Below are positions 22,380-35,499 of a stretch of DNA of 64,000 nucleotides, piece by piece (positions within the stretch are counted from its first letter, which is position 1; each line of letters begins with the position of its first letter). Position numbers and translations under genes: made by a program. The stretch spans positions 1,271,311 to 1,335,310 of the forward strand of contig QANY01011336.1 of NCBI GenBank assembly GCA_003255025.1, read 5' to 3'. The notes beneath the pieces were generated by a model. The model ran no database searches. It had not been told where the DNA came from and saw nothing but the letters and a program-made list of their open reading frames with translations. This DNA comes from Datisca glomerata. Its lineage: Eukaryota > Streptophyta > Magnoliopsida > Cucurbitales > Datiscaceae.

Positions 22380-23690
22380 GTTCAAACCCTCTTTATTCTT
22401 ATTCTTTCTGATCTTCACTCCAATCCCACTATGCTGATTAGCATGCCGACTACCATTTTTCCTCCAAGTCCTACACCTGATGGTCCCACTATGATCGACA
22501 ATCTTGCCACAAAAACTCTGTTTTACTGGCTCCATCTGTTACTTGTAAAAACCCAAATACACCCTTTCCCAGACCATTTTGATATGATCATCCCTTATAC
22601 TACAGTCTCTCTCATTAAAGGTGTCATACCAAAAAACTCATGTGGTATCTTTGGGCTCTTTCTGCCCTTCATTACTGTGCTATTGGATTTCCTCCATATC
22701 CTATTTACTAGTATATTTGTGATGTTGCTAATACCCATACGCACCTTGTGACTCTTCTTCAACTTTTTGTTCCACTGCCGTACTGGCGAAGCCAACTTCA
22801 CAAGATTCTCACCGAATACAATATATGGACAGCTCCTCGAAAACAGAGACATACTTTTTTCTGTTTTTACACGCTCCACTGTGAACAAGATCATTATGTT
22901 AATGGACCCTGTACATGCTGTTAATTTTTTACAATCCTCTCCTGCTTGGCCCAAATGTGAAAAACGGTTCATGGATCAATTGGGTCGAACCTTAACACGT
23001 CTCAATGAATCCACCATCGACATGGACTATAATGGTTTTCCCCTTGGGCCATTCCCTTCTAGCCCACAAGCATCCTCTGGAGCTTCCTCCTCAGCTTTAC
23101 ATGAGTACCAACGCTCATTCATCTTCAATGGTTTGTCGTCTTCTCACCCTCCAGATCCATATCTATTTAAGTCTGAACCCAAAAAAAAAAATGAGTGACT
23201 CCACAAACCTTGAACATGTTCGTATTTCCTCTTCCTTCTCTCCTCAAGATCTTCCCCCTTCTGTGCGTCGAACTATTGCAAATAAGATTGAGAACCTGAT
23301 TGAAATCCATCATCTCCCTAAAGATGTCAGAATTCAGGAAACAGAATTACCACTTCTCAGTCCATATAGCCTTTATCATCGGTCAAACTGTGTTCTTCGT
23401 AGTATCAGAACTTTGATATCTACTCACAGACCTTATGTGAAGGAAATTATGCAAACAACAAAATTAGACCACTGTGGAGCGACCACCGCAGAACAGTATG
23501 TCACTCTTGAGATCCCTCAAGAACTGCTTAATGGTTGACAGACACAAGGCTACACATACCTACATGTTGGTGCTGCCCGACTTGCCTTGACCCTCCATGG
23601 TAGTGCCGCTACTGCTCGGATTGCTCTCCTAGACACCACCTTCACATCCTACAGTAATGCGTTGATTGGCTCCATTCTCACCACTTTTTG
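22380..23690 (+). pseudogene. Second caulimovirid-like fragment (movement-protein region)
   Basis: Overlapping plus-strand frames (22431-22751, 22767-23198, 23005-23538 plus a shifted tail to ~23690) form a broken coding stretch. The clearest part is 23190-23690: YVTLEIPQELLNG, stop, then HVGAARLALTLHG and ARIALLDTTFTSYSNALIGS. This resembles the core of caulimovirid-type movement proteins. It is cut off after about 23690. It is clearly different in sequence from the movement-protein remnant in the ALDH intron, so it is a separate lineage. It carries multiple stops and has no RT in the window. The assignment is by general resemblance. Confidence 0.45.
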
Positions 23691-24094
23691 ATTAAATGGA
23701 ATAAATTTAAAGTGAAGAACCATCACGTCATTATATGGATATTTACAAATAGAAGAGAAAGATCATGTTAGATGTTAGAAGTCATCAAACCAGTAGGGTT
23801 TTCATGTCCGGATCATGTCTAAGATACAATGACCACAATAGGAAATAAAGAAAAACACACACGATAATCTCAGTCGTTCATCATGATGGGATCTATTTGA
23901 AGCCCGTATTGACGTACGGCTAGGATAACAGATGACAAATTTCTCTGAATCAAAATCATACTCACTCTATGTACAATTTAAACACAAAAGCTCTTTCGCC
24001 GATAAAAAAAAACCCACTTGTCAAAGCGACGGCTGTGATGCCAGTGTCTATATTGAGATTTAAACAATGTCGTCCAATCACTGCAAGAATAATG

Positions 24095-24330
24095 GTGAGT
24101 TTGTGAGTGTTTTATTTGATAGCACTTAAATGTATTAAAAGCACTACTTTGAATCACATTTACGTAAAAGATGTTGGTGGGTTGAAACACATTTTGATTC
24201 TTAAAAACGCTTCCACAATAAATACTTACTCATGTGCTTCATATAAAGATGGTTATGAAATAATTGTCAACTATTTAATGTATAAAGTGTTTCTAAACAC
24301 AAACACTCTTAAAAAACGACCTGAGAAAGA
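24095..24330. mobile_element. MITE-like element related to those in ALDH intron 5
   Basis: About 235 bp beginning GAGTTTGTGAGTGTTTTATT and ending with AAACACAAACACTC, imperfect inverted termini. End motifs match the elements at 18408-18706 and 18743-19016. Confidence 0.4.
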
Positions 24331-24339
24331 AAACTATGG

Positions 24340-25230
24340 AAACCATGATGCGTGACTGCATGAGGCATACCTACAAGAAATCATGCCATGGAAGAAACGA
24401 CAGTGAAGCAACATCATAATAAGCCTCCTGTAATTTGACTATTTCGCAACACGTCCCCTATTGTTTCTTGCAAATTTAGTACCCGTACTTCAAAACTTTT
24501 TGCAATAAAGCCACTTTTTACATAAATCTGCTAGTTTAAAAGCATTTCAACCCTAAGAAAGTTCGGGCATACCCCAACACTTAATCTAAATGACATATCA
24601 TGCCAATTTTAGTACGTCAGGACTCAGGAGCTCATTAGAAGATTAGAAATACATTAAATCGTGAAATATGTGTAGAGAAAACACATAAAGACGCCAAAAC
24701 TAACTCTCTTGATGAGGGAGACATCGACTGGTGAAGTGGGTCGTCCATGATTTAAAAAGTGGGAGTATAACTCTTCTTCACAAGGGTTCTATTAAGAACA
24801 AATCCATGAAACACATGGCCAAAGTGAACAATACCTTGTGAGCGCAGTCCAAATTCACTCATCAACAAACATATGTGGGTAAGGGTAACAGGGGTTAGGC
24901 AGCTACATTCCAATAATTTTAAAATAAATGTATAGAATCGGTATAAAAATTTGTAAAAGGGGTGCAACTACAAAACAATCAAAATCAAAATATATTAGGT
25001 GTTTATGCAGCTTAACCAAAGAGTAAGTTGGGTGCCCCTTCAATATTGAACTGACACAGGGTAAGTTAACCTCCTCCATGGACATCTCATTAATTGTTTG
25101 TAACAAACAACATGAATAGGATATTTAGGCCAATAAGTTAAAGAAATGTCAAATCAAGATAACTTTATCATAATTTCGTAAGTGGAAGATATGCTATACT
25201 TATGTGACTAATATAGCAATTAGTTATTCT
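24340..25230. other. Spacer and probable 3' region of the LEA_2 gene
   Basis: No convincing coding exon, RNA gene or repeat was found. The 3' UTR of the minus-strand LEA_2 gene should fall at its right end. Its exact end was not determined. Confidence 0.45.
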
Positions 25231-25288
25231 TCTGCTACAACACACAACACGTAAAAGATAAAATAGCAACATTAGAGACAATCCTCAC

Positions 25289-26513
25289 CTCAGGGTAGCA
25301 ATCTTGATGTGAAATTGTCTGGTTCTTTGTATTAACATACACCTCACATGATACTCTCACCTGATGAAACATAAACAAAACTGTCATTAACAAACAAACA
25401 CAGTGCCAAATACACGGGCTAGTTATGATTAAAGGGAAATACTCGCGTAGAATAATCACCATGTGAAAATGATAAATACTAATATCATTCCATTGCGCAG
25501 CTAGAGAGGAAACTAATAATTAATTGCGAAAGACTTATTTGTAAAGATTGATGATACAGTGCTTGACAAGAAGCAAATCTATGATAGCCGATAGGCATTG
25601 GCTTAAAGATCAGGTGATCATATAAATCTACCAATTTATTTATAATTGTAAAAATATTGACTCGCCATCACACTATCAGCTACCGTCATGTTTTAGCATA
25701 TAGAACTTGGTATTTCTTCCTTCTTCTTACAGTTAATTCGCTGTTAGGTACTGTAACTTCAATGCTTCAAATTTAAATTGCTTGATGCGAATTCAAGTAA
25801 ACCCAATGAGCGTTTTGTCATATAAAGAGACAATGCCATAAGATTTCATGTCAACCAAACTCATCAAAGCCAAATGCAACTCTATTATTAACAAGGAGAA
25901 GACTAACGAAACAGATTCAATTGAAATTAAATACCAAATTTACCTTAATTGGTATGTTGAAGAAGAGAAGCCCTAACTTCCCCTGCACTTCTGACTCCGT
26001 ATCAAAGGGAATCACACCTTTAGCCAAATCTTCAAGCAAGTGAAAAACATCATGAATGACCTCAAATCCATTAAGATCGAGCGTGGCATTCACGTATGTA
26101 GACGCTCGAGCCCTCACCCGCCCGCCTTCCGAGTTAACAAATCCAAGCTCTCTCCCTCGGTAGCCGACCGAAACGACGAGCGAATCGTAGTAGAGGGAGA
26201 AGAAGTCCCTGTTGTGGACCTTGATGGTGAGAGAAAACGACAAGTCAATGACGAGTTTGTACGACTTGTGGATCCGGATATGATTCAATTTGACTCGAGC
26301 GAGTTGGATATATGGATCGGCCGGAAAGAGCAAGAAAACAGCAGCGGAGACAAGCAAGATGATGGCGGCGGAGATGAGGCAGAGACGTAAACGGCGGCTT
26401 CTACGGGGATGACTTGGTGGTTGGTAGAGGGTGAGGACGACAAGATTTTGTTCGGTAGCGTTAGGGTTAGTAGGGACGGGACAGTAGACTGGGAAATCGG
26501 TCCCGGAGGTCAT
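25289..26513 (-). CDS. LEA_2 / NDR1-HIN1-like single-pass membrane protein
   Basis: Exon 1 is 25944-26513 (190 codons, donor AAG then GTAAAT). Exon 2 is 25289-25360, preceded by the acceptor TCATCAG. Together they give 214 aa ending CYPE. A short Pro-rich cytosolic N-terminus and a basic stretch (PRRSRRLR) precede one membrane helix at about residues 44-63 (CLISAAIILLVSAAVFLLF). A LEA_2 domain follows, with KVHNRDFFSLYYDSLVVSVGYRG and the C-terminal VSCEVYVNT block. Members of this family are membrane-anchored and often stress or defence related; the specific role here is unknown. After CYPE the sequence GTGAGG may be a donor, or the frame may simply read on to TAG at 25235 (18 more residues). 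Confidence 0.82.
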
Positions 26514-26890
26514 GTTTGGTAAGGAAGATAAAAGAAAAATGGTCCTGGATTGAAAATGGCATCGGAATCGGATAGACCCAAACGTTTCGTTGTAGGTACG
26601 ACTCCATCCCAGGTTTACTTGCTACAAGCATTCAGACGTGCAGTGGAGTAAAACCAGTTGTAGGTCGGGCACATTTGGCAGTCACTCATTGGATGATTCA
26701 GCTGGCAGTCGTTCTCTCGTCCAGTCCAAGCCAATCATTTCCACGAGTTCTGGGTACGACACTGCTACGATACTGTCAGTATGACAAATGTATGTGAACA
26801 TATCCTAAATATGTATTAGTATTTTAAATATATTGATCAATTAGATAACTAGAACATATTTTAGGGATATTATTGTATGCATTTAACCTA

Positions 26891-26980
26891 CTCTCAATAT
26901 ATATTTGAGGACATGAAATACTTTCAATATATATTTGAGATGTCTCAAAACTTTCAATATATATTTGAGATGTCTCAAAC
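26891..26980. repeat. Three copies of a 30-bp tandem repeat
   Basis: The unit CTTTCAATATATATTTGAGA plus TGTCTCAAAA occurs at 26891, 26921 and 26951. The last two copies are nearly identical. Confidence 0.85.
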
Positions 26981-27033
26981 ACGTTCGTACTCACATAATT
27001 ATTCCATTCTCCTAACACATAAACTACCATTAC

Positions 27034-27083
27034 CCTTAATTGAGAAGAATGTTTTCAACCTTAATTGAGAAGAATGTTTTCAA
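27034..27083. repeat. Two copies of a 25-bp tandem repeat
   Basis: CCTTAATTGAGAAGAATG with TTTTCAA follows itself exactly at 27034 and 27059. Confidence 0.85.
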
Positions 27084-27788
27084 CCGGTAATGACAGTTGT
27101 ATAATTATTAGATCACCTTACATCACTGGAGAAATTTCTTTCCTTTTTTTAAATTCTTTTTCCTTATTTTCATATTAAAAACAAATATAGGGAGTGTTTT
27201 TATTGTTTGGCTTCATCAATGAGAAAATCGTAATAATAACGAACATTTATTGATTGCTTTACAATTTTCCGCAGTCTCTTCAAAAAAATTCTTCTCATAT
27301 TTCTTTATTTCTTTCGTAATCTCCAAGATCCTGTTGACAGAAAAATCTCCGAGTCCAATACAATCATTCATTTCGAACTCTCATACAATCCTTCTGTCTG
27401 ACAAATGCTAGCCAGTATGGTTACTTTACAAGACAACGAGAGCCAGGAACATGATGGATATACAATCTGATCATACAGCTCTTCAACAACAATGACAAAA
27501 GAATTCTTGACAGTGGCAAAGACAATTCAAAGAATTCAAGTACAACACAAGCAATCTTAGTATCAACTTGTCTATGATTAATAAAATCTCATTGTTTGTC
27601 ATCTAAAAATGTCATGGTACGTGGGACTAAAAAATTAGCTCACCAACCACGCATAAATGGGGACTATACAACAATTGGGGAGGACTCACGACAGCAAGTA
27701 CAAAGGCAATCATCCTAATGGAGTCGGTAAACAGGTTGGAGGTTAGCAAACTAAGGCTGGAAGAAAATAGATTGATTGTCTAATCATC

Positions 27789-30658
27789 TTACCTTCCTCT
27801 TAGAGCAGCAAAACGAGTGGCTAAATCGTCATAGTCGGGCAACTTAGGATGAACATGCCTAGCCTCATTCAATCTATCTTGCTGAAAGGAAGCAGCCCGA
27901 GTAAATACTTTAGTTGCTTCTGATGGACCTATTTGTTCACGTGGGAGAGAAACTGATCGTGCTGGGGGAGGAACCATTTCTGACCTCTTATCAGCACTCT
28001 CTCTGCTACCATTCAAGGGAGTTTCACCAATCACATCGTGTGGATAATGACTTCTAGATTTTCGTTTCACCTTTTCGAGTTGGATGTTTGATGGTTTCTT
28101 ACTGTAGTGTATCAACAGTTTATCAATTATCCTTTCTTCTTCGTCCTTTTGATGCTTCTCTTCACCAATCAAAAGCTGCAGGCCTCGTTTGTCATCCCTT
28201 CTCCTGCTTCTCGACTTTCTCCGCACAACTTCAGGATCTTCAACATTGCCAGCTACATCATGATTGGACCTTGATTTCGAGTGTTTTCTTCGCACTGATC
28301 TTGGCTTTGGTAGAGGATCGCCGAGTACTCTTGCATAAAATAAGGTATCCGCATCACCATGACTATGCACTCTGGTATGAATTGAAACAGGCATCTCATG
28401 GTCTGAGTGACCTGTTTCTGACTGGATCTTCTCGGAACCAGCGTTAGATTCCGTCTTCATTAAAGGATCTGTATGTTGTGATTCTGAATTGGCTATAGAT
28501 TTGAGATCCTTCCTTCTGATATTAGATTTAACATAGGGTGGAGGAAGGGAATTATTATAGTGGGGCTTCAATTGACGAATTTGATCCTCCTGGGTATTTC
28601 CAATCAAGCTAGTAGATGCATGATTTCTACCATTAGAATTACCATTTGACAGTTTCTTATTATCATCACCGTCCTTCAATTCCCCTCCTGCAGAACTAAG
28701 AATCACATCTGGCCTTTCATGAGGCAAAAACTTCTTGTACTTCCCATCTGGGACAGTACTTTCTCTCCCATTACTCAACATCGATCCACCGACTCCTTCC
28801 AGCCTTTTTCCAAGAGAGAAACTTTCCAGTGGAACCGTCTTCATGATAGAGTCCACATCCTGTTTCCTCACTCTGAATGAATTATCATGGCCATCCATTT
28901 TCAGGACTGCCTCTTCTTTACCAACCAGTGCCTTACATCCATTAGTGGGAAGTTCCGCCCTCGATTGAAAATTGGGCTCATTCTTTTTAGCTACAGTACA
29001 CTCGTTGATGTTTTGGAATCTGTTTCCGCAGTTAGCAACATCTAACCTTTCCTTATACGTTGCATTATGCTTATCTCCTCTTAGATCAGTTTCCTTGTGA
29101 CTAGATGGTTTAGTTCTGTTACCAGTATTAGTCGGAGGCCCAGGAGTTATAGATCGGCCCTGCAAAAGTGACATATAACCAATTCAGAACCTCAGAAGGT
29201 CTTACGCATCAAGATACAGAAAAACATAGAGTTTTCTATGACTTGTTCTAGGAAGCTCAACTAATAAGTGGACTAGGAGTTTCCTCTGAGAATATGGAAC
29301 TGTTTCAAATATGAAATTTAGGCACACCTCTAGAGAAACAGGAGGTCTGGACATCCTCTTCTCAAAGGCCCCGCAGTCCCACTTTATTGAAAACTCCAAA
29401 GCTATGTCTTGCATTAACTGAACTTTATTCTCCAACGTCGAAGGCTTTGAAGCTAAATTCTCAACAAACTATCAAAAAATGAGCCATTAATTCCTCAACA
29501 ATATAAATCTTAGACATTCTTTTTCTGTTAATTTTAATACATTCTTCAGCAGTCATATTCATAACTTACTTTCTGATTCTCGAAATGTTCAAGGGAATTC
29601 TCATATCTCTCCTGAAACATTTGCCTGAGCTCGCGTAACTCTGGCAAATCTGAAAATCTTGCAGCACCAAACATCAGAGATGAAACAGCCTCCCTACAGT
29701 TCTCGGGGCATTCCCTGTGAAAATACAAGATGAGGCTACCTCATAATCTAAATTAGGGGGAAAAATTATGAAGACAGAGACTAGTCATGGAGATCTAATA
29801 TCCATCAAACAAGGAATATGCTTAAGAATTTAAGGATGAAAAAAAACAGGGAATGACAAGCCCTCCGCACTCCAAAAAAATTAAAAAGTATATTTGTAGC
29901 GAAAAAGAGTACCAAAAATATTACCTCTGCTTCTGCATGATGGAAAGATGCTTCAACAGTAAATCACAGGACTGCTCCACGAAGTCATAAGAAGAGGAGA
30001 GCTTCAGTTCAACTAAAAGCCCTTCAGCCTAGTTCAAAAACAAACAAGAAAGAAAGATGAGCATACTCAAAACAATCTGGTCGACAACTCAGATCATCAG
30101 TAGTATCAAAACACAATGATCGGTACAATAATCATCAACAACGCCATGGAACGGTAGAAAATACTAACCAGGTATCGTGACCAATAGACCGAAGTACAGA
30201 TAGAAGTATTGAGAAGAACAAAGAAGGAAACCACAAAATTTAGTTTCTATACGGTCTTTATTTCCAAATTCGCAAATAATTTATGCAATTTACATGTGCA
30301 AATTTAAAAATGGGAGCAGAAAGAGTGGGGAACGGGAAACGTCACTAAATAACAATAAAAAAGAGTGAATAATTACCCTTCCATAAGCATTAATATCGAG
30401 GCCATTAGCGAGCAGATCAGCAATGTCTTTCTTCAGAAACTTCTGCGTAGCTTTTCTCTTCCTCTGAATCACATCGATCCGATATTTGATCGTCTTAATC
30501 AACGACTTGCTATCAAATCAAACAAAAACGTAAATCAGAACCATCACTCTCACTTGTCCTCCCATCTAACTGGTAAAAAAAACAACCACAAAGAGAAAAG
30601 ACAATCTCATTGCAAACCATTTGGACGCAAAGCCTCGGCCGAGTAGACCGTCCAGCAT
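27789..30658 (-). CDS. IST1-domain protein, regulator of Vps4 in the MVB pathway
   Basis: IST1-like proteins bind ESCRT-III and modulate the AAA ATPase Vps4/SKD1 in multivesicular-body sorting. Six exons in transcript order: 30618-30658, 30377-30509, 29925-30028, 29570-29714, 29328-29468, 27789-29159. All junctions are GT-AG and in phase, giving 644 aa. The N-terminal IST1 domain (about residues 1-175) shows MLDGLLGRGFASKCKSLIK, KRKATQKFLKKDIADLL, a RECPENCREAVSSLMFGAAR block and LRELRQMFQERY. The last, long exon encodes a low-complexity, Lys/Arg/Ser-rich tail ending YDDLATRFAALRGR, typical of the longer plant members. The stop TAA lies inside AGGTAAGA, which looks like a donor site, but the C-terminus is as expected, so I keep this stop. 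No defect seen. Confidence 0.9.
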
Positions 30659-31080
30659 CTTCAGATCTGTATCTTCCCTCAACTTGGTAACCGATTCGAC
30701 TCCGTATCTCACAATGCAAGATCTGCCATTAACCGCTGCTCGAACACCTTCGCACAGCTTAAACCCAGATAGAGAGAGAAGAAGAAGAAGAAGAAGAAGA
30801 AGAAAAGGACGAAGATATCAAATGGTGAACCAAGAAAAGGTTCTTTCAAGAGTCGTTGAGAGAGTAGCAGCGTTTTCAAAAAGATTAAAAACCAGAGTCG
30901 CTCGCTCTGTGAACTGAGACAGTTTTGATCAAATTACGATAACAACCTCGGTTTTGCTGCTATTTCCTGTTCTGCATTTTAACGTTACAGGTTCTTCTGG
31001 ATATTGGATAGAGCGAGTGGGAACGAGAGAGAGATCATGGCCGTCAATGCGAGGACTGTTTATAGAGTAGTGGAAATAGG
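30659..31080 (-). promoter_or_regulatory. 5' UTR/promoter of the IST1-like gene with (GAA)n
   Basis: Upstream of the ATG the sequence is GC-richer than its surroundings. It holds a (GAA)n tract at about 30779-30805 (plus strand; CTT on the transcript strand). The open frames in this stretch are not supported as genes. No clear TATA box was chosen. Confidence 0.4.
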
Positions 31081-31849
31081 GTAGATATAGTATAGAGGAA
31101 TCTAATTAGCTGGACCACATATCGTAATGACCCTCAAGTGCTTTTACTTTAGTGATGACTTTCTTGGTTTAAGATAAAAGCTAATTATATAATATCTTTG
31201 ATCTTAACACTTACGAACGAGACCACGTTGTAATGTCAAATTGAAAAAAAAAATGTTTTTTCTTATATAGTTAACTATAAAGTATTTTATAATTAGATCT
31301 AGTTGTAATTGCTTTACAACATGAATTTAGCCTTTTAATTATAGTATGTTTCTAATTGAAAACGTTCTAAAAAATTAACACTATTCTTAAGTGTTATGGT
31401 GGGATAAAGTGAAATTATATTTAATTTTTTTGGATGTTTATTAAGGGTGAATATTTTTTTTACCGAACTGAATTGAAAATAATTGGTTTGATTAATTTTT
31501 AGAGATCTTTGGTTCAATTAGATAAAATTAAATAATTAAAATTTTAGTTCGTTTTAGAATTTTAATAGTTTTTAAATCGAATTAAACTAAAATTTTAGTT
31601 TTCTAAATTATGTCTTTTTAGTTTTCATGTTGTAATATTACTTGAAAACTATTAATTATGTTGACAATTTCAAGTTCTTGTTTTTTTGTTAAAAGACAAA
31701 TACATTTCAAACCAAACAATTTACACAATATAAGTGGCATCTCTGAGTTATACACAACCAAACCACAGACTAATTATGAAAACCAAATAAAAAAATATTT
31801 TGAGGTAAATCAAATTTCTTTTGAATCTTAATATTCACCTCAATTTTAT
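31081..31849. other. AT-rich spacer
   Basis: No coding frame, RNA gene or convincing repeat was recognised. The right end may be 3' tail sequence of the adjacent LINE fragment. Confidence 0.5.
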
Positions 31850-32760
31850 GAGTCTTTATGTAGAGCCAAACTTTTCTCTAATTGCTCTAATAATGCAAAA
31901 CAACAGAGTATCACTATCCCTCAAAATCCTCTAAAAAATGTTTACCATTCATTTCTATCCAAATAATATAAACAAAAACATTAAAGATAGCTTAAGAATA
32001 AACTTCTAAAAGTTTTCTCACTGGTTTTCCATACAACATTATAGACCACATGTCCCATGAAAATCGAATAAGCACTAACAATTCAAATATGTCATTATTT
32101 GTTCCACTACATATCAATGCATCTTCAAACCGAGAGTTAGGAGGAAAGACAAAATAACATATTGAGCAATAAGTTCTCTCATAATGACAGAAGACCTAGA
32201 TGGCCAACACCACTTATTATGTTGAATAATACTACGGACTTTAATAGTTAAGAACCAACATGTTTGTAATATTATCTCCTACCATACCTTTGCCATATTA
32301 CACCACAAGAATGCCAAGGATCAGTAAGGATACAAGAGGTTCTCCATTACCAATCTTAACTTTATATCTCCCCTACATAAGGTCTTGGATTTTTAGGAGC
32401 TTCTTCCACATCTAAGACATATTTGAAACATACCTCACCATGAAGAATGAGTGTTCTTCAAGCATATAACATCTACTCTAAACAATCCACAAAGAGTCAT
32501 TGGTTTTTAAAATTAAGCCTAACAAACATTTTGCCGCTACAGCTTCCTTCCACGCTTGAAGACACGAATATCCAACTTTTCACATTCAATTGACTAACAA
32601 ACATCAACCCAAGCCACTTTAGATCTCCTGTTATTTTTCGAAAAGTTCCTAATAATGGCATCAACATCCTTAACAACTTGTTGAGGCAGGATGAAAACAA
32701 TAGCCCGAAATTTTGAATGGACATAAGGACAACTTTAACAAGTCGCAACCTGCCTGCAAA
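31850..32760 (-). pseudogene. LINE (L1-type) C-terminal fragment
   Basis: The minus strand carries the post-RT part of a plant LINE: the frame at 32497-32748 opens with LVKVVLMSIQNFGLLFSSCL, the usual block after the RT domain. Shifted frames further on read WMWKKLLKI-like and FSWDMWSIMLYG-like segments of the zf-RVT tail. It is 5'-truncated, as LINE copies usually are, and full of stops. It is not obviously the same copy type as the LINE at 57.3 kb. Confidence 0.6.
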
Positions 32761-32896
32761 TGATAGAAATATGTTCTCCCACGCTATAATATAAGAAGTA
32801 ATTCTAGCGATCTTTAGATATCTTTCAGTTATTTACATAAATTTACAATAAAAATTAACCTATATTAAATATAGAAATAATTAATTATCACCAATC

Positions 32897-33237
32897 ATAA
32901 GGGTGTTCAAAACCAAATCGAACCAACTGAACCGAACCAAACCGAAAATGACTGAATCGGTATGTTCTTTATATGTGTTCGGTTCGGTTCAGTTCAAATT
33001 TTTGGTGATTTTCAAACCGAACAAATTTTTAATTTTATATTATTTTTTTCAATAATTTCATTTAAAATGATTAAAAAATATTAAATTATTCCGAACCGAA
33101 GAACTGAACTGAAACTACTGGTTCGGTTCTTTTAGCATTCGCGACTTGGTTCGATTTTATTACCGAACCAAAGTTTTGATTTGGTTCAATTTTTATCAAA
33201 AATTAACTGAACCGAACCGTGAACACCTCTAACTAAT
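32897..33237. mobile_element. GGTTCGG-type terminal-inverted-repeat element
   Basis: About 340 bp with inverted ends: GGGTGTTCAAAACCAAATCG on the left and the complement of ACCGAACCGTGAACACCTC on the right. Each end is next to TAA, a possible 3-bp target duplication. The interior has alternating GAACCGAACC and GGTTCGGTTC tracts. Similar sequence recurs at 55067-55180. The superfamily was not determined. Confidence 0.5.
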
Positions 33238-35499
33238 CACATCATAGATTATCATGCATAATCAGACATAACGGTCATATTTTGCAAGTAATTAAATTGT
33301 CAACAATTAAATTATAATAATTATTTATATTACGCGAATCAAACAATCTCTAAGATTAACGTAAAAAATCCTAAAAATATAGCGTTGTTGCTACTTAATT
33401 CTCTCTAGTTTTTCCCACACCAACACCATATTTATGTTCCTCCTATCTTTTATTTCTCTCTTTCTGTCATTTTCTCTCCCACTCCAACTTATGAGATTGG
33501 TGATTATCCATTAAGAAAATATCCATCATTTGAAGCACTAAAAACTTTATCTTGTGAATGTGATGGGGCGATGACTTGCTTTTAGACATTGGAAGGTTTA
33601 CTATCATATAAAAAACTTTCTTAAAAAGGAAGCGTAATGTCGATGCACTTCCACATCAGCATGACATGACATGAGAGAATATCACTCACCTTATTCGTCC
33701 AATTAAATGGCATTTTCTGACTGTATAGGAGATGCATGCCATCATATAAAATGTTGTGAGTTTAAGTTAATATTATTTTTATGTAAAATTTGTAAATTTT
33801 ACAAAAACAATTTTTTAAAGTAAAAAAAATATAAAAATAAGAAAATGCTTATGATACGATCTGAGATCACAAATCACTACCTGTGTGATGATTTCTTTAT
33901 CCTAAGAATACCGACAAAGAGTTCATTCATTAAAAAAAGAGTATATATCTAGATTAAGATAATATTAAAAAATACAGAACTATTAACAAAGATAAATCAA
34001 ATCTTAAAAATTTAACAGAAAAACATCACAACCAAAATACATAAATCAGTCATAACAATAAAAAATTACTGAACGAATATGGAGGATAATATAAAGTTTT
34101 TCATCTTGACTCGTTCTAAGTACATCCGCCATGCAAAAATGCTTGCTTAACTGAGATCAATTGAAATACGTTCTGTCAAATGATCAAATGAAGAATTTGG
34201 TACAATCGATCACCAAAATTTATAAATCTGGGCTAAATCTATCAGAAGACAATCATGAAGTGAATGCTATAAACACCATAAATCTAGATCTGTAGAGAAA
34301 AACCATCATAGATCTAGATATAGGTGAATGAAAAATCATTATGGATCTAGATCTTGGTAAAGAAAAAATCTTTACTATGAAAATAGAAAAAAAATATAAT
34401 TTGAATGATAGAAAAAATTTCACCAAAAAAATAAAATTTGATATTTCATTCTCCGGCGAGGAACGAATGTGATGAAAGAATAAACTAGAGGGAGAGTTTT
34501 TTTTACATATGTGATGATTAAATATTAATATTAATAGCAATGATATCGTAACTATATAATAACATGATCCAAAAAGTCAGTATGTGCATTTAACGATATT
34601 GTAACACGATAATATATAACATGATCCAATATCTATGAGTATTATAACTCGATCAAAACCGTAACTAATACCATGATTATACCGATATAATATAACATGA
34701 TCACTGATCATTACGGTGAGCTAATTAACGATGTTAATACTTGGAACAAAACACACATTTCGTTGTCTATGTTTACCTTGATGATATAAACCCATTATAC
34801 AACATCAGTTCTGTTATAGGCCTCTGACCAAAAAAGATCTCAATCTTGAAAGCCCTTGTAAATTTATGTAATATCGACATTTAATTAACATTATCAAGTG
34901 TACTTTCATTATCTAGATCAAAGACAATAAAGTTAAAGACTGATATTTAACTCATAACATATTATTATGAGATTTGAGACCATTATTTAGTGAAGCACTT
35001 GCACACCAATTGAGTGAAAAGAGTAGCAAACCATGTTATGTGGATACACTTTGTCTGGAACTTTTCTAATTTGCTTTTAGCAAAATATTAATGTAAGTTC
35101 TTAGATTTTATTTTGAAAATAACAATTTTATTAGAACCAAAGAAAGCAAAAAGGAAGAGGCTTAACAGGCAAAGTCACATTATTCAACTTTTGATGACTC
35201 AGACGGCTGACTTGATGAGGTCAATCAATCTTTGGTTGTATCACTTGTATGAAGCGAGTAAAATTATAATAGTCAGACTTCTGTAAACTTCATTACCTTT
35301 TGATGATGAAGAATAGAAGAGCGACAGAGATACCAACACGTTGTCGCTAATTTGCAAATGTTTTGGATATTAAATTACCCAATGAACCACTTATAAGACA
35401 ATGTGGTCTCACGTAATTGAGGATGATATACCAAATATCTTTATCCATTCTAAACTCTTCTTGTGGATGGGTAATACCTAAAGTAGTTATTTATGATAG
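33238..35499. other. AT-rich spacer without recognisable genes
   Basis: I see no supported coding sequence. Short motifs such as ATAACATGATC recur at 34550-34710 but do not form a clear array. Confidence 0.5.

Larger units (their letters stand above)
26514..27788. other. Intergenic region between LEA_2 and IST1-like genes
   Basis: Holds the LEA_2 promoter on the left and the 3' flank of the IST1-like gene on the right. It also holds two short tandem repeats described separately. No further coding exon was recognised. Confidence 0.5.

Noticed and set aside
26040..26390. Plus-strand frame of 116 codons
   Set aside because: It is the reverse-complement shadow of LEA_2 exon 1.
28088..28447. Plus-strand frame of 119 codons
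   Set aside because: Shadow of the long last exon of the IST1-like gene.
30621..30917. Plus-strand frame with an Arg-rich run
   Set aside because: The Arg run is translation of the (GAA)n tract in the IST1-like 5' region. No other support.
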